From positions 3,286,001 through 3,350,000 of the forward strand of contig NZ_JNCK01000001.1 in assembly GCF_000731955.1 (NCBI RefSeq): a stretch of DNA of 64,000 bases, in the 5' to 3' direction. The notes under the pieces are model-generated. The model did not search any database, was not told where the DNA came from, and worked only from the letters and a program-made list of their open reading frames with translations. Made by a program: the position numbers and the translations under genes. Shown here one piece after another: positions 50,108 to 59,253 of this stretch. Source of the DNA: Halomonas zincidurans B6 (GTDB lineage: Bacteria > Pseudomonadota > Gammaproteobacteria > Pseudomonadales > Halomonadaceae). How positions within the stretch are numbered: position 1 is the stretch's first letter; the number at the start of each line of letters is the position of its first letter.

Positions 50108-51277
50108 TCAATAGCCGGTCATCTCCAGATAGCCCACGCCGGCGTGGCTGCCTGAGACCGAGACCATGCCCTCCCAGTAGGCGAACGAGGTGTCCATCCA
50201 TTGGTCGGGATTCACTGCGCGCACCGTGACGTCGACGCCACGACCGGGCACCTCGAGGCGCCAGACGGTGGGCAGCCGGCGCCCGGCGACCTCGCGGGTC
50301 GCCTGCGGCGTCAGGCGCAGCGTGTCTGCGCCGAGCGGTGTGACGCGACCATCGGCGCTGATCCAGCTGCCGGACAGATAATCGCCGCCGCCCTCACCGG
50401 CGCCGCGCAGCCGGAATGCCATCAGCTTGGCGCCGCCGTCGAGATGCAGCGAGAACCAGTCCCAGCCCTGCTGGCCGGGGCCCAGCAGCTGGCTGCTCCA
50501 TTCGCGATCCAGCCAGGCGCGGCCGCTCACCGTGATCGGCTCGCCCTTCACCTCAAGCGTGCCGCTGACCCGGTAGAACGGTTGGCTGTAATAGATCGAG
50601 CCCTGACCGTCGGCGGATTTCTGGCTGAAGCCGGCAGCGCCGTGTGCCACCAGCGGGCCCTGGGCATCGAGCGCCAGATCGTAGGCGAAGTTCTCGCCGG
50701 CGGCGCGCACCCGTAGCTGATCGAGCGCGGCGCCCGTCGAGGCGTCGTCGCTCGCGGCATCCGCCGGCGCGGCGAGCGTCCAGTCGTCCAGCCAGGCGGC
50801 GAACGGGGCGGTCTCGACGCCGGCCTGGCCGCGGGTGTCGTCCAGCGACATGCCACGCGCGAAGCGCTCGGCTTCGAAGTGCTGGCGGGACGTGGAGAGC
50901 GCGGCGTGGGCCATCCACAGCTGGCGACTCGCCCAGGGCGAGTCGGCGTTGGGGAAGTCGACGGCGCCGGGCGGCGCCAGCGCCTGGCGAAACAGCGTCC
51001 ATTGCACGCCGAATGGCCGGCCGTCGTCGCTCTCGAGATTGGCGGTCAGATACCACCACTCGATGCGATAGTCGGGGTGGGTGCCGTGATCGGCGGGAAA
51101 GTCGAGCGTGATCCCCGGGCGCGCCTCGGCGAAGCCCGCCGCCGCTGGGTCACCGAGCCCGGCGTAGCCGCTCGAAGCGGGAGAATCCTGTGTCGTCCAC
51201 GGTCGCCAGGCGGCGACGCTGGCGACCAGCACGACCGCCAGCAGCGCCCCGAAGAGTATCCATTGTCGCCGGGTCAT
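50108..51277 (-). CDS. AttH/CrtC-type lipocalin-like protein, membrane-anchored
   Basis: 389 aa from ATG 51277. An N-terminal helix (WILFGALLAVVLVASVAAW) anchors or exports it. The mature part has AttH-domain signatures: FPADHGTHPDYRIEWWYLTANL, SGRAWLDREWSSQLLGPGQQGWDWFSLHL and the C-terminal SYWEG-like FAYWEGMVSVSG. Its ATG overlaps the FtsX-type permease stop by 4 bp, so it works with that ABC system. Likely binds or processes a lipophilic compound in the periplasm. Confidence 0.88.
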   Translation of the reverse strand: MTRRQWILFGALLAVVLVASVAAWRPWTTQDSPASSGYAGLGDPAAAGFAEARPGITLDFPADHGTHPDYRIEWWYLTANLESDDGRPFGVQWTLFRQALAPPGAVDFPNADSPWASRQLWMAHAALSTSRQHFEAERFARGMSLDDTRGQAGVETAPFAAWLDDWTLAAPADAASDDASTGAALDQLRVRAAGENFAYDLALDAQGPLVAHGAAGFSQKSADGQGSIYYSQPFYRVSGTLEVKGEPITVSGRAWLDREWSSQLLGPGQQGWDWFSLHLDGGAKLMAFRLRGAGEGGGDYLSGSWISADGRVTPLGADTLRLTPQATREVAGRRLPTVWRLEVPGRGVDVTVRAVNPDQWMDTSFAYWEGMVSVSGSHAGVGYLEMTGY

Positions 51278-53844
51278 GTCGCCGCGAACTCCTCGAGCAG
51301 TTGGCGGGGCGGGCTGCGCCATAGCCGCCGCGCCGGCAAAAGCGCCGCGCTGGCGGCGACCAGCACCGCCAACGCCAGGGTGATGGCCATTTCGTCGGGA
51401 AAAAGATGCAGCGGCAGGCGCCAGCCGAACGCCGCGACGTTGATCACCGCGACCAGCGCCCAGGCCAGGGCGATGCCCAGCGGCAGCGCCACCAGTGCGG
51501 TGGCCAGTGCCGCGCCGACCAGCTGGCCGAGCTGCACCGCGACCAGCCGCGAGCGCGGCACGCCGAGCGCCCAGAGCGGCGCGAGCTGGGCGCGCCGCAC
51601 GCCGGCCTGGGCCAGCAGCGTGGTCAGCAGGGCCAGCGCCGCGACTGCCAGGGTCAGCGCGTTGAGCGCGCGGGTGATGGCGAAGGTGCGCTCGAAGACT
51701 GCCTTCGAGGTGGCCTTGAGCCGGCGCTGGTCGGTGAGTACCTCGCCGGAAATCGCCAGCTCCTCGGTGAGCCCGCTGCGCAGCCGCTCAAGCGCGGCAT
51801 CGCGGGCCGCGCCGCTCGCGCTGCCCGCGGCGAGCACCACGCCCAGGCTGCCCGGCGGCGCGTCGAACTCGCGAGCCAGCCGCGCGGTGGGCATGACGAT
51901 CTCGCCATGCGGATTGCCGTAGTCGGGGTAGATCGCGGCGATGGTCAGGCGGCGTTCGCGCCGGTCGGAGCCGCGCAGGGTCAGCGTTTCGCCGGCGTGT
52001 AAGCCGCGACGCCGGGCGAGCTGTTCGTTGATGAATACCGCGCCCTCGCGCAACGCCTGCCAGGCCGCCTCGCGGCCGGCGACACTGGATAGCAGCGGCC
52101 ACTGGCGGGTCAGCGCCGGCGCCGGGTGGATGCCGAACAGCGCCACCGGCACGGCGCGTTCAGGCGTAGTGGCTGCTGTGCCGAGCACTAGCGTGGCCTG
52201 GGCCTGGCGCGCCGGCAGCAGCGTGGCGACTTCGGGCTGTGCGGCCAGCCAGTCGCGGAGCCTGGCGTAGTCGCCCTCCTCGGGGTGGACGTAAATATCG
52301 GCGAGCAGGCGTTGGTCGAGCCAATCGAGGAAAGTCAGCCGAAAGCCGCCGACCATGCTGCTCACCCCCAGGTTGGCGGCCAGCGCCAGCAGCAGCGCCA
52401 TCATCGCCAGTTGCAGGCGCGGCAACTGGAGCTGCAGGTCGGCCACCGCCCACTGCCACAGCGGCCGGCGGCGCAGCGCGCGGCTGGCGAGCTGCAGCGC
52501 CATGGCGAGCAGCGCCGGCAGCCACAGCGCCACGCCGAGCAGCGCCGCGGTGACCATCGCGAAGCCGGCGATCAGCGTCGTCCGGCCGCCTTGAGCGAGC
52601 GGCGCACCGCCCGAGGCACTCAGCCATAGGCCGAGACCCAGCGCGCCGATCAGCAGCCCGCTGCCGGCCAGCGCCTGGCGTCGCCATTGCCGGCCCAGCC
52701 GCGCGCGCCAGGCCTGGGCCTGGCCCAGCGTCAGCACCTCGAGCCGGGCGACTCGCCACAGCACGCCGGAACCGGCGGTGGCCAGCCCGCCGAGGGTGAT
52801 CGCCAAGCTGCCCAGCCAGTAGTACCAGGGCAGCGCAAGTTGGCCGCTCACCCGGCTGTCGTAGAGCGCGTCGAGGCTGGCGGCGACGTCCGGCAGCAGC
52901 CAGCGGGCCAGCGCCACGCCGCTGAGGATGCCGGCGAGCGCGCCGATCAGGCCGATCGCCAGTAACTCAACGATCAGCGCGCCGACCAGGGTGCGTGCCG
53001 GCACGCCCAGCGCGCGCAGCGTGCGCATCAGCCCCAGGCGCTGCTCGAGCGCCAGGCCCAGCGCGGCATGGACGATAAACAGCCCCACCACCAGCGCCAG
53101 CAGGCCCATCGCGGTGAGGTTGAGATGGAAGCTATCGGCGAGCTGGCCGGGGGAGGCCAGTTGGCGCGCGGAGATACGCACCAGATGCTCGGGTAGCGCG
53201 AACGTCGCCGACGGGGCGACGACCAGCCGGGTCAGTCGCCGGTCGAGCCCCAGCAGCGACTGGGCGACGCCGATGTCGGTGACCAGGGTGGCGGGCGGCA
53301 GGCTGGGGTCGTTTTCCACCGGCGGCAGCCGCGGGTCGGCGCGGGCGGCGGCGGCGACATCCGGCGCGGCGCGCAAACGGTGCGGCGGCAGCAACCAGTC
53401 GCGCAGTGCCGCGGCGCTGCTCTGCTGGCGCGCCAGGCCCGAGTCGCCGGGCAGCGTCAGCGGATCGATACCCAGCAGCGTCACCGTCGTTTTGTCATCC
53501 GGGGCGTCGCCCGTCAGGCTCAGCCGGCCCTCGACCAGCGGCGAGACCGGCGCGCCGGCACGACGTAGCGACAGGTAGTCGTCAAGGGTCAGCGCCTCGC
53601 CGTCGCGGCGCTCGATGCGGTCGAGCTGGTTCTCGAACAGCGCCTCGGCACGGGCGTAGCTGTCGCGGGCGGAGGCGTTGATCGCCTGCACGCCGCTCCA
53701 CAGCGCACTGGCGACCCACAGCCCGAGCAGCAGCATGGCGAGCTGGCCGGGGTGACGGCGGTAATGCGACAGCAGCGTGGCTAAAGTGGTGACGAACACG
53801 CTGGTGGCGAACACGCCGCGGGCATGAGCGGCGGGCGCGCTCAT
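51274..53844 (-). CDS. FtsX-like ABC transporter permease (two FtsX domains)
   Basis: 856 aa from ATG 53844, which overlaps the ATPase stop (ATGA). Typical layout: TM1 near the N-terminus (AMLLLGLWVASALWSG), a MacB-like periplasmic domain, three helices (GLLALVVGLFIVHAALGLALEQRLGLMRTLRALG), further helices, a second periplasmic domain and a C-terminal FtsX unit (ALLTTLLAQAGVRRAQLAPLWALGVPRSRLVAVQ). This architecture occurs in lipoprotein/toxin-export systems and AttH-linked operons. Confidence 0.92.
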   Translation of the reverse strand: MSAPAAHARGVFATSVFVTTLATLLSHYRRHPGQLAMLLLGLWVASALWSGVQAINASARDSYARAEALFENQLDRIERRDGEALTLDDYLSLRRAGAPVSPLVEGRLSLTGDAPDDKTTVTLLGIDPLTLPGDSGLARQQSSAAALRDWLLPPHRLRAAPDVAAAARADPRLPPVENDPSLPPATLVTDIGVAQSLLGLDRRLTRLVVAPSATFALPEHLVRISARQLASPGQLADSFHLNLTAMGLLALVVGLFIVHAALGLALEQRLGLMRTLRALGVPARTLVGALIVELLAIGLIGALAGILSGVALARWLLPDVAASLDALYDSRVSGQLALPWYYWLGSLAITLGGLATAGSGVLWRVARLEVLTLGQAQAWRARLGRQWRRQALAGSGLLIGALGLGLWLSASGGAPLAQGGRTTLIAGFAMVTAALLGVALWLPALLAMALQLASRALRRRPLWQWAVADLQLQLPRLQLAMMALLLALAANLGVSSMVGGFRLTFLDWLDQRLLADIYVHPEEGDYARLRDWLAAQPEVATLLPARQAQATLVLGTAATTPERAVPVALFGIHPAPALTRQWPLLSSVAGREAAWQALREGAVFINEQLARRRGLHAGETLTLRGSDRRERRLTIAAIYPDYGNPHGEIVMPTARLAREFDAPPGSLGVVLAAGSASGAARDAALERLRSGLTEELAISGEVLTDQRRLKATSKAVFERTFAITRALNALTLAVAALALLTTLLAQAGVRRAQLAPLWALGVPRSRLVAVQLGQLVGAALATALVALPLGIALAWALVAVINVAAFGWRLPLHLFPDEMAITLALAVLVAASAALLPARRLWRSPPRQLLEEFAAT

Positions 53845-54506
53845 GCGTCGTCGTCGGCCAGCCGACCGCGCTGCAAATGCACGCAGCGGTCGAGCGGGGC
53901 GGCGACCCGCGCGCTGTGGGTGACCATCAGCAGCGCGCAGCCGCTTTCGGCGATCAGTGCCTGCAGCAGCGCCAGTACGTCGTCGGCGGCGGCTTCGTCG
54001 AGGTTGCCGGTGGGCTCGTCGGCGAGCAGCAGATCGGGGCGTGCGGCTAGCGCGCGACCGATCGCCAGGCGCTGCTGCTGGCCGCCGGAGAGTTGTTCGG
54101 GGTAGCGCCCTTCGAGATCGGCGAGCCCCAGCCGGGCCAGCAGGTGCTGCGTCCAGGCCGGGTCCTCGCGCTTGGCGAGGCGCGCCTGCAGGGTCAGGTT
54201 GTCGGCCACCGACAGGCTGGGCACCAGATGGAACTGCTGAAAGACCAGCCCCAGGCGCTGGCGGCGCAGCGCGCTGCGCCGGGTCTCGTCGAGCGCCGAG
54301 AGGCGCTCGCCGCCCAACAGGATTTCGCCGCGATCGGGCACGTCGAGCCCGGCGGCGAGATGCAAAAGGGTCGACTTGCCGCTGCCCGACTCGCCCATTA
54401 GCGCGAGGCTTTCGCCGCGAGTGAGGCGCAGGTCGACGCCATCGAGCACGTAAAGCGGGCCTTGCGGGGTCGGGTAGCTCTTGGTGACGTCGGTCAGTTG
54501 CAGCAT
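53841..54506 (-). CDS. LolD/MacB-type ABC transporter ATP-binding protein
   Basis: 221 aa from ATG 54506. Walker A GESGSGKST, Q-loop LVFQQFHLVPSLSVADN, signature LSGGQQQRLAIGRALAARPD, Walker B LLADEPTGNLDEAA and switch VTHSARVA: a complete type VII (mechanotransmission) ATPase. First gene of the ATPase-FtsX-AttH operon, all joined by 4-bp overlaps. Confidence 0.94.
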   Translation of the reverse strand: MLQLTDVTKSYPTPQGPLYVLDGVDLRLTRGESLALMGESGSGKSTLLHLAAGLDVPDRGEILLGGERLSALDETRRSALRRQRLGLVFQQFHLVPSLSVADNLTLQARLAKREDPAWTQHLLARLGLADLEGRYPEQLSGGQQQRLAIGRALAARPDLLLADEPTGNLDEAAADDVLALLQALIAESGCALLMVTHSARVAAPLDRCVHLQRGRLADDDA

Positions 54507-54560
54507 GGCATTGTCTTGTCGGCGCGTGTCCCCGCACAGTAGCAAAGGCTATGGATTAGC

Positions 54561-54584
54561 GCGTGTGGCGATCGTCTATTGCGA
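54561..54584. repeat. 24-bp direct repeat, left copy
   Basis: GCGTGTGGCGATCGTCTATT plus GCGA matches 56575-56598 at 23 of 24 positions. The pair brackets the LysR/EamA gene pair. This copy reproduces the end of the metal-binding-protein gene (…Ser-Gln-stop on the minus strand) although that gene ends 2 kb away. Confidence 0.85.
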
Positions 54585-54591
54585 CCGGGTT

Positions 54592-55521
54592 TCAGTATTC
54601 CCGCTGCAGGCTCTCCGGCGTGGTGAGGATGTCCGTCAGCCATTTTAGCACCTTGTCCACGGCCGGGCGGTCGCTGGCATGACGCGCGCGATACACCGAC
54701 ATGCCCGTTGGCATGTCGACACTCTCGATCACCGGGCGCACCAGCTCGCCACGGCGGACGAGCTGGCCGATCCCGCCGTAGCCGAGACAGATGCCCTGGC
54801 CGCTCATTGCCGCCTGCAGCATGACCGGGTAGCTATTGAACACCGTGCCGCTGTGTGACGGCGGGGGCGGTCGTGGACAGCCGACCCGTTCGAACCAGGT
54901 CCGCCAGTCCATCCATTGGTCGCCGCTGGCTTCCCGATAGTGCAACAGCGGGCGCGCCAGAAGCGACTCGAGCGTCCAGGCGTGCGGCTCGGCCAATGCT
55001 GGGCTGCAAACCGGAAAGACCTCATCGCGCACCGACAGCGTCGGGGCCAGCAGTCCGCTGGGGCGATCGGTGCACTGCATCGCCAGGTCGAAGGACTCCA
55101 GGGCCTGGACCAGTGGCTGGCTCGAGGCGTTGATGCGCACCGAAATCTCGGAATAACGGCGATTGAAGTCGCCCAGGCGGGGAATCAGCCAATACATCGC
55201 GACATAGAGCTCGGCGAACAGCACCACTTCGTGCGCGGGCTGGCGATGGCGCAGACGCTCGGCGCCACCGGCGATCTCGTCGAGGCCGCCGCGCACGGCC
55301 TCGGCGAACGCGCGCCCCGCCTCGGTCAACACGACCTGCCGATGGCGGCGTTCGAACAGCGTCGTCCCGAGCGCCTCTTCCATCGCGCGGATGCGACGGC
55401 TGATGGCCGCCTGGGTGAGGTTCAGCTCCTGGGCGGCGCGCAAGAAACTCTGGTGGCGGGCAGCCGCCTCGAAAGGCAGCAGGCTGGAAAGGGGCGGTAG
55501 CGCCTGGCGCAGTCGGCTCAT
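54592..55521 (-). CDS. LysR-family transcriptional regulator (GcvA-like)
   Basis: 309 aa. N-terminal HTH: LLPFEAAARHQSFLRAAQELNLTQAAISRRIRAMEEALGTTLFERRHRQVVLTEAG. The effector domain follows (about 92-295). The LPPLxxLxxFEAAARHxSF start is typical of the GcvA/AmpR branch. It is divergent from the EamA permease with a 104-bp gap, so it is the likely regulator of that gene. The pair lies between two copies of a 24-bp repeat. Confidence 0.94.
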   Translation of the reverse strand: MSRLRQALPPLSSLLPFEAAARHQSFLRAAQELNLTQAAISRRIRAMEEALGTTLFERRHRQVVLTEAGRAFAEAVRGGLDEIAGGAERLRHRQPAHEVVLFAELYVAMYWLIPRLGDFNRRYSEISVRINASSQPLVQALESFDLAMQCTDRPSGLLAPTLSVRDEVFPVCSPALAEPHAWTLESLLARPLLHYREASGDQWMDWRTWFERVGCPRPPPPSHSGTVFNSYPVMLQAAMSGQGICLGYGGIGQLVRRGELVRPVIESVDMPTGMSVYRARHASDRPAVDKVLKWLTDILTTPESLQREY

Positions 55522-55625
55522 GGCTGGCTTGATCTCCAGTAAAGCGAAGCGACTCGAAAGTCGTGTGAGGCAAGACCTCTATCCAGTCACACTTTACGCC
55601 AGCTATCGCAACCAGGGGAGGTCCG

Positions 55626-56552
55626 ATGAGCTACCCGGCCACCGTTAGAGCCGTTGAGGCCCGCGCCGTCGCCGCCATCGTGATCGCTTCGCTGACGATC
55701 GCGTTGCATGACGCCTTGGTCAAGCGAATCAACGACGAACTCGGCATCTGGCAGCTGTATCTGCTGCGGGCGCTGTTCGCACTGCCGCTATTGACCGCAC
55801 TGATGCGCATGCGCGGCGTTTCGCTGCGCCCCCGCCGCGCCGGCTGGGTGGCATTGCGTAGCCTGCTGATGGTGACGATGTGGGGGTTTTTCTATGCCGC
55901 CCTGGCACAGCTGAGCCTGCCGGTAGTGGCCGCCACCGCTTATACCTTCCCGCTGTTGCTGGCGCTGATGGCGGCGTGGCTGCCCGAGGAGCATCTCGAC
56001 GCTCGACGGCTGCTCGCGGTGATCGTCGGCTTTATCGGCGTGCTGCTGATGCTGCGGCCGGGGCCGGAGGGCTTGTCGCCGTGGAGCCTGCTGCCGCTGG
56101 GGAGCGCGCTGTGCTATGCCCTGGCGGCACTGGTGACGCGCTATCGCTGCGTGGACGAACCGCCGCTGGTGATGTCGCTGGGGCTGAATCTGGGCTTCGT
56201 CGTGGCCGGGGTCCTGGGGCTGGCGGTAGTGGCCGGGATCGATGCGCAAAGCGTAACCGCCCAGCCTTTCATTCTCAGCGGCTGGCAGCCGGTAGGGGCC
56301 GGGCTGTGGAGCTTGATGGCGCTGCTGGGCGTGCTAATCGTCACCGCCAGTTCGCTGACGGCGCAGGCATTCCAGCAGGGCCGGCCGACCCTGATCGCCA
56401 CCTGCGATTACAGCTATCTGCCGTTCGCGGCGCTGTGCAGCGGGGTGCTGGTGGGCGAGTGGCCCGGCCCGGCGACGCTCGCCGGCATGGCGCTGATCAT
56501 CGGAGCCGGGATCTTGGCGATACATGCCCGGAAAGGGGAACGGCCCGAGTGA
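55626..56552 (+). CDS. EamA/DMT-superfamily permease
   Basis: 308 aa, ten hydrophobic helices in two EamA repeats: ALVKRINDELGIWQLYLLRALFALPLL ... LPVVAATAYTFPLLLALMAAWLPEEHLD and LCYALAALVTRYRCVDEPP ... FQQGRPTLIATCDYSYLPFAALCSGVLVGEWPG. GGGAG-type purine sequence precedes the ATG. Probably exports a metabolite whose level is sensed by the divergent LysR protein. Confidence 0.9.
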   Translation: MSYPATVRAVEARAVAAIVIASLTIALHDALVKRINDELGIWQLYLLRALFALPLLTALMRMRGVSLRPRRAGWVALRSLLMVTMWGFFYAALAQLSLPVVAATAYTFPLLLALMAAWLPEEHLDARRLLAVIVGFIGVLLMLRPGPEGLSPWSLLPLGSALCYALAALVTRYRCVDEPPLVMSLGLNLGFVVAGVLGLAVVAGIDAQSVTAQPFILSGWQPVGAGLWSLMALLGVLIVTASSLTAQAFQQGRPTLIATCDYSYLPFAALCSGVLVGEWPGPATLAGMALIIGAGILAIHARKGERPE

Positions 56553-56574
56553 AGACCCGGGCGCCCCGCGCGAC

Positions 56575-56598
56575 GCGTGCGGCGATCGTCTATTGCGA
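56575..56598. repeat. 24-bp direct repeat, right copy
   Basis: Right partner of the repeat at 54561-54584 (one mismatch). It spans the 3' end of the metal-binding-protein gene, whose stop is at 56590-56592 on the minus strand. The repeat distance is 2014 bp. Confidence 0.85.
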
Positions 56599-57507
56599 TG
56601 CGGCGTCGCCGCTCAGGCCGTCGTGTATGGTCTGCGCGTTGTGGCGCATCATGCCGACGTAGCTGCCGGCCTCGCCGTCGCTGGCCAGCGCCCCGGAGTA
56701 GAGCGTTCCGGCGACCGGCAGGTCGGCTTCCTCGGCGAGCTGGCGGATCAGTGCGGGGCTGGTAATGTTCTCGTAGAACAGCGCCGGTACCTGATTGTCC
56801 TCGATGAAGTCGACCAGACGCGCCAGCTCGGCGGCGGCCGGTTCGGCGGCGGTGTTGAGCCCCACCGGCGACAGGAAGCGCACGTCGTAGGCCGCGCCGA
56901 AGTACGCGAAGGTGTCATGGCCGCTGACCACGGTACGCTGCTCGGCGGGGATGGCGCTCATCAGCTCGCGAATCTCTGAGTCCAGGGCGTCGAGCGCTTC
57001 CAGGTAGCGCTGGGCGGCGGTGCGGTAATCCTCGGCGTGCTGCGGGTCGACCTCGGTCAGGCCATCGCGGATATTGACGACATACTGCTCGGCGCGCGCC
57101 ACGTCCAGCCAGGCGTGGGGGTCGAGCTCGCCCTGGCCGTGATCACGGTCGGCGCCGCTGAAGGCCAGCGGCTCGATGCCGTCGGTGGCGGTCACCGTGA
57201 CGCCCTGGTAGTTGCCGGCGTCGAGCAAGCGGTTCATCCAGCCCTCGAACTGCAGGCCGTTGAAGACCACCAGGTCGGCCTCGGCGAGTTTGCGGGCGTC
57301 GGCCGGGCTGGGGCTGTAGACGTGACTGTCGCTGTCGGGGCCGACCAGCGAGGTGACCGTGACGTGCTCGCCGCCGACCTGCTCGACCATGTCGGCGAGC
57401 ACGCTGAAACTGGTGACCACGTTCAGCGACTCGCGGGCCTGGGCACTGCCGGCGGCGCCCAGCGCGAGGGCGCCGCAAATCAGGCCGGAAAGGAGTCGGT
57501 GATGCAT
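56590..57507 (-). CDS. znuA: Zinc/manganese ABC transporter substrate-binding protein (cluster A-I)
   Basis: 305 aa from ATG 57507 with a signal peptide ending AAGSAQA-RESL. Metal ligands are typical: His in DSDSHVYSPSPAD, His in ELDPHAWLDV, His in VVSGHDTFAYFG and Asp/Glu near the C-terminus (LYSGALASDGEAGSYVGMM). The His/Asp loop is short (GADRDHGQGELDPH), less His-rich than classic ZnuA, so Mn or Fe cannot be excluded. Last gene of the operon behind a Zur-like box. Confidence 0.9.
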   Translation of the reverse strand: MHHRLLSGLICGALALGAAGSAQARESLNVVTSFSVLADMVEQVGGEHVTVTSLVGPDSDSHVYSPSPADARKLAEADLVVFNGLQFEGWMNRLLDAGNYQGVTVTATDGIEPLAFSGADRDHGQGELDPHAWLDVARAEQYVVNIRDGLTEVDPQHAEDYRTAAQRYLEALDALDSEIRELMSAIPAEQRTVVSGHDTFAYFGAAYDVRFLSPVGLNTAAEPAAAELARLVDFIEDNQVPALFYENITSPALIRQLAEEADLPVAGTLYSGALASDGEAGSYVGMMRHNAQTIHDGLSGDAASQ

Positions 57508-57547
57508 GACGGTTGTTCCTCGTGATTGCAGGGCAAAACGGTATCGA

Positions 57548-58501
57548 TCAGCGCGTCGAGGCGCTCTCTCGACCAGCACTCTCTCGACCAGCACTCTCTC
57601 GATCAGCGCTCTCGCCGTCGGCGCTTTCCAGCGGCGTCGCGGTGCGTCGCCAGCGCGCCAACAGGCTGTGATAGCGGCCGCCCAGCGCGGAAAGGAGGTA
57701 CACGGCGCCGGCCAGCAGGATGATGCTCGGCCCCGAGGGCAGGCTGAAGTGATACGACAGCAGCAGCCCGCCGGTACTGGCGAACAGCGCGATCAGCACG
57801 GCCAGGCCGATCAGCCCCTCGAGGCGCTTCGACCAGAAGCGCGCGGCGGTCGCCGGCAGCATCATCAGGCCCACCGCCATCAGCGTGCCCAGGGTCTGGA
57901 AGCCGGCGGTCAGATTGAGCACCACCAGGCCCAGGAACACGCCCTGGATCAGCCCGCTGCGCACGCCCTGGCCGCGCAGGAACAGCGGGTCGAGGCACTC
58001 GACGACCAGCGCGCGGAAGCTCAGCGCGAGAACCACCACGGTGACGCTGCACACCGCGGCGATCAGCCACAGCGCGGTAGTGTCGACGGCCAGGATCGAG
58101 CCGAACAGCACGTGGGTCAGGTCGACGCTGCTGCCGCCCAGCGAGACGAGCATCACCCCGGCGGCCAGCGAGATCAGATAGAAGCTGGCCATCGCCGCGT
58201 CCTCGCGGTGACCGGTGAGCTGCGAGACGCCGCCCGCCAGCCCGGCGACCACCAGCCCCGAGAGGATGCCGCCGAGGCTCATCGCCGGCAGCGAGAAGCC
58301 GCCGAGCAGAAAGCCCAGCGCCACGCCGGGCAGGATGGCGTGGGCCATGGCGTCGCCGATCAGGCTCATGCCGCGCAGCATCAAAAACACCCCCAGCGGC
58401 GGCGCGGCCAGCGACAGCGCCAGCCCGGCGATCAGCGCGCGGCGCATGAAGCCGTAATCGTTGAGCGGGGCGAGCAGCAAGCTATTGAGCGTGTCGATCA
58501 T
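57548..58501 (-). CDS. znuB: Zinc/manganese ABC transporter permease
   Basis: 317 aa from ATG 58501, overlapping the ATPase stop by 4 bp. ABC-3 family permease with eight or nine helices (LMLRGMSLIGDAMAHAILPGVALGFLLGG; GLVVLNLTAGFQTLGTLMAVGLMMLPATAARFW). The C-terminus is extended by a Ser/Glu/Arg tail made of near-repeats of Glu-Ser-Ala-Gly-Arg, encoded by a 15-bp tandem repeat. The tail may vary between strains and is probably not needed for transport. Confidence 0.93.
   Translation of the reverse strand: MIDTLNSLLLAPLNDYGFMRRALIAGLALSLAAPPLGVFLMLRGMSLIGDAMAHAILPGVALGFLLGGFSLPAMSLGGILSGLVVAGLAGGVSQLTGHREDAAMASFYLISLAAGVMLVSLGGSSVDLTHVLFGSILAVDTTALWLIAAVCSVTVVVLALSFRALVVECLDPLFLRGQGVRSGLIQGVFLGLVVLNLTAGFQTLGTLMAVGLMMLPATAARFWSKRLEGLIGLAVLIALFASTGGLLLSYHFSLPSGPSIILLAGAVYLLSALGGRYHSLLARWRRTATPLESADGESADRESAGRESAGRESASTR
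57561..57605. repeat. 15-bp coding minisatellite in znuB
   Basis: Three consecutive copies of GCRCTCTCTCGAYCA (57561-57575, 57576-57590, 57591-57605), with a partial fourth, encode the ESAxR-type tail repeats of the permease on the minus strand. Confidence 0.9.
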
Positions 58502-59253
58502 CGGGCGGCCCCCGGCGTTTTCAATCCCGATACGTTCAATGGCAGACGCGACGCGCGGGCACTGTCGGCATCGACGCCCGCGTCGATGCCGTAGTCGGCG
58601 AGCAGTTCGCGGGGCTCGCGCCAATGACCGTGGCCGCCGGCCAGTTGCAGCACGCAGCCGGCCAGCGCGGCGAGTTGGTCAAGATCGTGAAGCACGACGA
58701 TGATGGTGGTGCCCTGGGCGGCCATCTCGCGCAGCACCTCGGCGATCACCCCGACGGTCTCGCTGTCGACGTTGGCGAACGGCTCGTCGAGCAGCAGCAG
58801 TTCGGCCTCCTGCATCAGCGTGCGGCCCAGCAACGCGCGCTGACGCTGGCCGCCGGAGAGCTCGCCGAGCGGACGGTGGGCGAGTCGCGAGATGCCCAGA
58901 CGCTGCATGACCGTGCGGGCCTGGCGGTAGTGCGCCGGGTTGTAGCCCTTGAAGGCGCCGCGCACCGGCCAGCAACCGGTCATCACCAGCTCCTCGACGC
59001 TCATCGGAAAGCTCAGGTCCAGCGCCAGCTGCTGGGGCAGCCAGGCGCGCCGTTCACGCGGTACCTGACAGTCGATGCGCCCGGCCACCGGTGGCAGCAC
59101 GCCCATGATCGCCTGGATCAGGGTGCTCTTGCCGGCGCCGTTGGCGCCGATCAACGCGGTGATGGCGGCGTCGGGGAAGGCGCCGTCGAGGTGTTCGATC
59201 ACGCTGCGCCCGCCCTGGGCGAGTTGCAGGTCGTCGAGTCGCAAACGCGCCAT
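58498..59253 (-). CDS. znuC: Zinc/manganese ABC transporter ATP-binding protein
   Basis: 251 aa from ATG 59253. Walker A GANGAGKST, the Q-loop region AWLPQQLALDLSFPMSVEELV, signature LSGGQRQRALLGRTLMQ, Walker B LLLLDEPFANVD and switch VLHDLDQLA are complete. Its ATG shares one base with the TGA of the upstream 48-codon gene (TGATG), indicating translational coupling. Confidence 0.94.
   Translation of the reverse strand: MARLRLDDLQLAQGGRSVIEHLDGAFPDAAITALIGANGAGKSTLIQAIMGVLPPVAGRIDCQVPRERRAWLPQQLALDLSFPMSVEELVMTGCWPVRGAFKGYNPAHYRQARTVMQRLGISRLAHRPLGELSGGQRQRALLGRTLMQEAELLLLDEPFANVDSETVGVIAEVLREMAAQGTTIIVVLHDLDQLAALAGCVLQLAGGHGHWREPRELLADYGIDAGVDADSARASRLPLNVSGLKTPGAAR

Noticed and set aside
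51274..54537. 1087-codon single frame suggesting a giant ABC permease fusion
   Set aside because: The first ~230 codons are a shadow of the ATPase gene in another frame; the permease starts at ATG 53844 where a 4-bp overlap occurs.
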